Source of the DNA: JAKOQB01 sp036824465
GTDB lineage: Bacteria; Pseudomonadota; Gammaproteobacteria; Burkholderiales; Burkholderiaceae_F
Direction of reading: 5' to 3'
DNA: 64,000 bases
NCBI GenBank assembly: GCA_036824465.1
Contig: DAITAC010000005.1
Location: forward strand, 1 to 64,000
A program made the translations under genes and the position numbers. Every line of letters begins with the position of its first letter. Within the stretch, counting starts at the first letter, position 1. The notes beneath the pieces were generated by a model, which was given only the letters and a program-made list of their open reading frames with translations, was not told where the DNA came from and made no database searches. Shown in pieces: positions 63,714 to 64,000 of the stretch.

Positions 63714-64000
63714 TTCCCACCGCCTTCCTGCAAGCGTGGAGTACGAAAGCGCCTTGGCCGGACCTGCGGCAGGTCGAGCAGGACCTGATCATCTGTCGCG
63801 CCCTGTGCGACCTGTTCAATGCGCCGGCGTTGGCGGGGAAGATCGCATTCCGCGGCGGTACGGCGATCCACAAGCTGCTCTTCAAGCAACCGCTGCGCTA
63901 CTCGGAGGATATCGATCTGGTCCAGGCGCATGCCGAGCCCATCGGTGGCACGGTCGACGCGATTCGCGCGGCGCTGTCGTGGCTCGGGAAATGCAGCCGG
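63710..64000 (+). CDS. AbiEii-type nucleotidyltransferase toxin (5' part, cut by window end)
   Basis: The first 97 residues are visible. FRGGTAIHK (residues 48-55) and SEDIDL (65-70) are the GGTxxHK and DxD motifs of the AbiEii/DUF1814 nucleotidyltransferase toxins, so the catalytic core is intact as far as it can be seen. The start is GTG 63710, coupled to the antitoxin by a four-base overlap. The remaining C-terminal part lies beyond the window. Family members block growth and can act in phage defence by abortive infection. Confidence 0.85.
   Translation, partial: MIPTAFLQAWSTKAPWPDLRQVEQDLIICRALCDLFNAPALAGKIAFRGGTAIHKLLFKQPLRYSEDIDLVQAHAEPIGGTVDAIRAALSWLGKCSR

Overview
The window looks like a chromosomal segment of a GC-rich Gram-negative bacterium, most likely a betaproteobacterium. 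The evidence is gene order: queF-dapC-dapD-pilU-dapE-prmB, smc-zipA-ligA, map/glnD divergent from rpsB-tsf-pyrH-frr-uppS-cdsA-dxr-rseP-bamA-skp-lpxD-fabZ-lpxA-lpxB-rnhB, ppsR divergent from ppsA, and smpB divergent from ratA-rnfH beside guaB-guaA. I see no rRNA, tRNA, CRISPR array or insertion sequence. The assignment rests on synteny and composition, not on a database search.

The left accessory part runs from 1 to about 11.2 kb. It starts with the tail of a small membrane protein. Next is a two-gene redox module: a Rieske protein followed by a 924-residue fusion of a seven-helix b6/subunit IV-like cytochrome b with a periplasmic domain carrying 12 haem c motifs. Just after its stop codon is a short relic of an AbiEii-type nucleotidyltransferase. 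Then come a DUF2157/GDYXXLXY membrane-protein pair, a soluble ComEC-like metallo-beta-lactamase with an N-terminal SH3-like segment, two exported proteins (one a 2H phosphoesterase-like protein) and a Popeye-like membrane protein with a cyclic-nucleotide-binding fold.

From 11.4 to 16.2 kb a minus-strand operon with four-base overlaps encodes an ABC-F ATPase, a class III CoA-transferase, a histidine phosphatase and an ACAD10-type phosphotransferase. From 16.4 to 22.2 kb a second minus-strand block carries diaminopimelate/lysine synthesis (dapC, dapD, dapE) with queF, a PilU-type ATPase and prmB. From 22.3 to 30.4 kb the plus strand carries smc, a zipA-like gene, ligA, a methylthio-nucleoside phosphorylase and def. 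It ends in an internally deleted short-chain dehydrogenase.

From 30.4 to 49.1 kb lie glnD and map on the minus strand, then a long plus-strand run for translation (S2, EF-Ts, ribosome recycling), UMP kinase, isoprenoid and phospholipid synthesis, sigma-E proteolysis, outer-membrane protein assembly and lipid A synthesis. From 49.2 to 62.8 kb are cfa, ppsR/ppsA, an NfeD-stomatin pair, a DUF294/CBS/cNMP protein with a DEDDh exonuclease, smpB, ratA-rnfH, a DUF4124 protein and guaBA. The right edge (62.9 kb onward) holds an AbiE-type toxin-antitoxin operon, cut by the window end, under a promoter embedded in an inverted repeat.

Most of the window is conserved housekeeping sequence. The least ordinary items are the Rieske/b6/dodecahaem fusion, the exported 2H protein, two gene relics (AbiEii and SDR), the AbiE operator, a 60-base AT-rich rare-codon patch inside ppsA, and several inverted repeats between genes.
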